The notes under the pieces: generated by a model
Seen by the model: the letters and a program-made list of their open reading frames with translations, nothing else
What the model was told of the DNA's origin: nothing
Databases searched by the model: none
In this document: positions 5,818 to 7,988 of the stretch, in pieces
Numbering within the stretch: position 1 is the stretch's first letter
How the letters are laid out: each line of letters starts with the position of its first letter
Made by a program: the position numbers and the translations under genes
Origin: an uncultured Helcococcus sp.
GTDB lineage: Bacteria; Bacillota; Clostridia; Tissierellales; Peptoniphilaceae
DNA: 7,988 nt
Direction of reading: 5' to 3'
NCBI RefSeq assembly: GCF_946998255.1
Contig: NZ_CAMPYN010000048.1
Coordinates: forward strand, 1 to 7,988

Positions 5818-7791
5818 ATGATTAATAAATATTTAACTAAAGAAAATGTAAGCATATGGCTAAGTCCTATTGCAAATATTTTACTTACAATCATATTATT
5901 AATTTTGAATATTTACCTAGGTATAATAGGGATTGTTTTATCAGCCTTATCTCTTTATAACGCCTATGAACTATACACCCTAAAGGACAGGGCTTTTAAA
6001 GAATATGCTGATAATTTGGAAGTATACTTTGAAGGATTCTCGAAAAAGGCCATATTTTCAATGCCTTTTTCTATTATAGTTTTGGATAAAAACAACCAGC
6101 TAAATTGGTATAATTCAAGATTTAAAAATATGATTTCAAGAAAAGATTCCTTGGTAGAAGAGGATATAGATGAAATTTTACCAGGCATCACAGAACTGTT
6201 TGAAAAAGATAATGGCAATCAAGTGTTTGATTATGAATTTGAACAAAGAAACTATAGCGTACATTACAGTCTTTTAGAAAAAGAAAATGTAAAACTTCTA
6301 TACTTCGTTGACCAAACCGAAGCAGTAGATATTGCTATGACTTATGAAAATGAAAAACTTGTTGTTCTAAATATCAAATTAGATAACTTAGACGAGTTAA
6401 ATCAAAACTTATCTTCAGAAAAGAGACCTATTCTTTATGCGGAAATAGATACCTTGATTACTTCATACTTCCACAAGTATGGATCTTTTATAAAGAAAAG
6501 TGAAAATGGTAGATACCACGCGGTTAGTTACAAGGAAAGTCTTGAAGCTATGCTTGAAGAAAAATTTAGCTTTGTTGAAGAAGTAAGAAGAGTTGAAGCT
6601 GGAAATACTTTAGCACCTACCTTATCCATAGGTGTAGCCTATGATGACGAAAGTCCTAGACTAATTGAAAAGTCTGCAAATGCAGCCTTAGATATAGCCC
6701 TAGGTAGGGGTGGTGACCAAATAGTAATCAAGAGACAAGATGACTTAGAATATATTGGTGGAAATAGCCAAGCTACCATAAAGAGGACCAAGGTAAGAGC
6801 CAGGGTCTTGGCCCATGCCTTATCACAGTTGATAGGAAAATCTACAGAAGTATTTATTTCTGGACATGTAAATCCGGATATGGATTCCATTGGATCATCC
6901 ATAGGTTTGTGGCATGCAGCAAGAGAAAAGGGCAAGGATGCCTACATTGTTCTGTCTAAGGTGACACCAGCCATAGAAAATATTTACAGGTATACAACAG
7001 AAAATATTGAAGATTTGGAAGATTATATAATTAGTCCTGATGAAGCTTATAGCAAAATCAAGTCATCATCACTATTTATAATTACAGATAATCACAGAAA
7101 AAATTCGACTGAAGAACCTAGATTGTTTGAAAAGACTGACTCAGTTGTTATAATCGACCACCATAGAAGGGGAAGCGATTATATAGAAAATGCGGAATTG
7201 ACTTATTTAGAGCCATCTTCATCATCAGCATCAGAGCTTGTTACAGAGATGTTGTTATATATGGATGATGGAATTGCTATAAATAAAATTGTGGCAGAGG
7301 CCTTACTTGCTGGTATAAGTATGGATACAAAACACTTTACCCAACAAACTTCATCAAGGACTTTTGAAGCAGCATCAGTTCTAAAACAAAATGGGGCAGA
7401 CTCTGACACTGTAAATGAACTATTTGTTGAAGATTTTGATACCTTAAAGGCTAAATCTCAAATTATTTCAACAGCTGAAATTTATAAAGATATATTTATC
7501 ATCGGAATATTTGACAAGGAAACTGATGAATCATCCTTGATAGCTTCACAAGCAGCAAATGACCTAGTGCAGATTACAGGTATAGAAGCATCCTTTGTAC
7601 TTACAAAGCAAAATTCAAAGGTTCATATATCAGCAAGGTCCAACAAAAAAGTGTCAGTACAATTGATTATGGAAAAACTAAATGGTGGTGGACATAGAAA
7701 TATGGCGGCTACCCAATTAGAAGTAGATATGGAAGAAGCTAAATCCCTTCTTAAGAAGGCTATTAAAGAATACATGGAGGAGAATGAATAA
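5818..7791 (+). CDS. gdpP: Cyclic-di-AMP phosphodiesterase GdpP (PAS, degenerate GGDEF, DHH/DHHA1)
   Basis: GdpP hydrolyses the second messenger c-di-AMP to pApA at the membrane and so affects potassium and turgor balance, wall integrity and beta-lactam tolerance in Firmicutes. The 657 residues match the family length. Two transmembrane segments lie at about 12-31 and 33-53, followed by a PAS-like sensor (about 75-170) and a degenerate GGDEF domain (about 180-302) lacking the GGDEF signature. The DHH/DHHA1 module has all expected metal and substrate motifs: GHVNPDMDS (349-357), TDNH (423-426), DHHRR (447-451), Asp503 in MDTKH and GGGHR (623-627). The enzyme therefore looks active. AAAGG (5806-5810) supports the ATG at 5818; the overlapping ATG at 5814 leads to an early stop. 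The stop codon overlaps the rplI start by one base (TAATG), the usual Firmicute gdpP-rplI arrangement. Confidence 0.96.
   Translation: MINKYLTKENVSIWLSPIANILLTIILLILNIYLGIIGIVLSALSLYNAYELYTLKDRAFKEYADNLEVYFEGFSKKAIFSMPFSIIVLDKNNQLNWYNSRFKNMISRKDSLVEEDIDEILPGITELFEKDNGNQVFDYEFEQRNYSVHYSLLEKENVKLLYFVDQTEAVDIAMTYENEKLVVLNIKLDNLDELNQNLSSEKRPILYAEIDTLITSYFHKYGSFIKKSENGRYHAVSYKESLEAMLEEKFSFVEEVRRVEAGNTLAPTLSIGVAYDDESPRLIEKSANAALDIALGRGGDQIVIKRQDDLEYIGGNSQATIKRTKVRARVLAHALSQLIGKSTEVFISGHVNPDMDSIGSSIGLWHAAREKGKDAYIVLSKVTPAIENIYRYTTENIEDLEDYIISPDEAYSKIKSSSLFIITDNHRKNSTEEPRLFEKTDSVVIIDHHRRGSDYIENAELTYLEPSSSSASELVTEMLLYMDDGIAINKIVAEALLAGISMDTKHFTQQTSSRTFEAASVLKQNGADSDTVNELFVEDFDTLKAKSQIISTAEIYKDIFIIGIFDKETDESSLIASQAANDLVQITGIEASFVLTKQNSKVHISARSNKKVSVQLIMEKLNGGGHRNMAATQLEVDMEEAKSLLKKAIKEYMEENE
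7776..7782 (+). promoter_or_regulatory. Ribosome binding site of rplI inside the gdpP end
   Basis: GGAGGAG lies within the last codons of gdpP, 8 bases before the rplI ATG at 7791. Being so close to consensus it should give high translation of the ribosomal protein even within a message for a low-abundance membrane enzyme. Confidence 0.8.
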
Positions 7792-7988
7792 TGAAAGTTA
7801 TATTATTAGAAGATGTTAAAAAATTAGGTAAGAAAGACGAACTAGTTAATGCGAAAACAGGTTATGCAAGAAACTTCCTTATTCCAAATGGTTTAGCTAT
7901 AGAAGCAACACCTGCAAACAAGAAAAAATGGATGGAAGAACAGGCTAGATTAAAAGAAGAATTTAAACAAAATAAAGCTGAAGCTGAA
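7791..7988 (+). CDS. rplI: Ribosomal protein L9 (bL9), N-terminal part, cut by window end
   Basis: The first 66 residues of large-subunit ribosomal protein L9 are present; a full protein is about 148 residues, so the C-terminal half lies outside the window. The N-terminal rRNA-binding domain is clear, with [15 protein letters not shown] and the family signature GYARNFLIP (24-32), followed by the start of the charged connecting helix ([10 protein letters not shown]). Translation starts at an ATG overlapping the gdpP stop by one base, so it is probably translationally coupled and cotranscribed with gdpP. In other Firmicutes the replicative helicase gene (dnaC/dnaB) usually follows. Confidence 0.97.
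   Translation, partial: MKVILLEDVKKLGKKDELVNAKTGYARNFLIPNGLAIEATPANKKKWMEEQARLKEEFKQNKAEAE

Noticed and set aside
5803..5819. WalR box before gdpP (TGTAAA at 5803-5808)
   Set aside because: Only one half-site is present; the second half at the required 5-bp spacing is ATGAAT, which does not fit.

Overview
The window looks like the chromosome of a low-G+C anaerobic Firmicute. The best guess is a Gram-positive anaerobic coccus of the Anaerococcus/Peptoniphilus/Finegoldia group. That rests on codon use, the AT-rich spacers, the strong AAAGGAG-type ribosome binding sites and the style of the secreted wall hydrolase, not on a database match. The genus is a guess; the phylum is fairly safe, because a GdpP-type phosphodiesterase followed directly by ribosomal protein L9 is a classic Firmicute gene order.

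Layout. Positions 1-607 hold no recognisable gene. Most of this stretch is a tandem repeat block made of two related families: a 53-bp unit (about 83-251) and a 55-bp unit (252 to about 578) that decays to the right. Positions 608-727 form a dense regulatory region: a near-consensus sigma-A promoter (TTGAAA, 17 bp, TATAAT) surrounded by three full matches to the WalR (YycF) box. It drives a secreted NlpC/P60 peptidoglycan hydrolase with three SH3-like repeats (728-2002), which is closed by a hairpin terminator. Next come a trimeric-type purine nucleoside phosphorylase (2104-2928) with its own terminator, and a 929-residue UvrD/PcrA-type helicase carrying a C-terminal RecB-like nuclease (2984-5773). 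The last unit is gdpP (5818-7791), overlapping by one base the start of rplI (from 7791, cut by the window edge), with a probable extended -10 promoter at the end of the helicase gene. All genes are on the + strand.

How the parts relate. The wall hydrolase under apparent WalRK control and the c-di-AMP phosphodiesterase GdpP both belong to cell envelope homeostasis. In Bacillus subtilis the gdpP-rplI-dnaC segment lies near walRK, so walRK may lie downstream of this window; that is inference. The phosphorylase (purine salvage) and the helicase-nuclease (DNA repair or end processing) have no obvious functional tie to the wall genes. I saw no CRISPR, tRNA, rRNA, insertion sequence or toxin-antitoxin pair. 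The least explained item is the two-family repeat block; the best supported new regulatory inference is the WalR box cluster.
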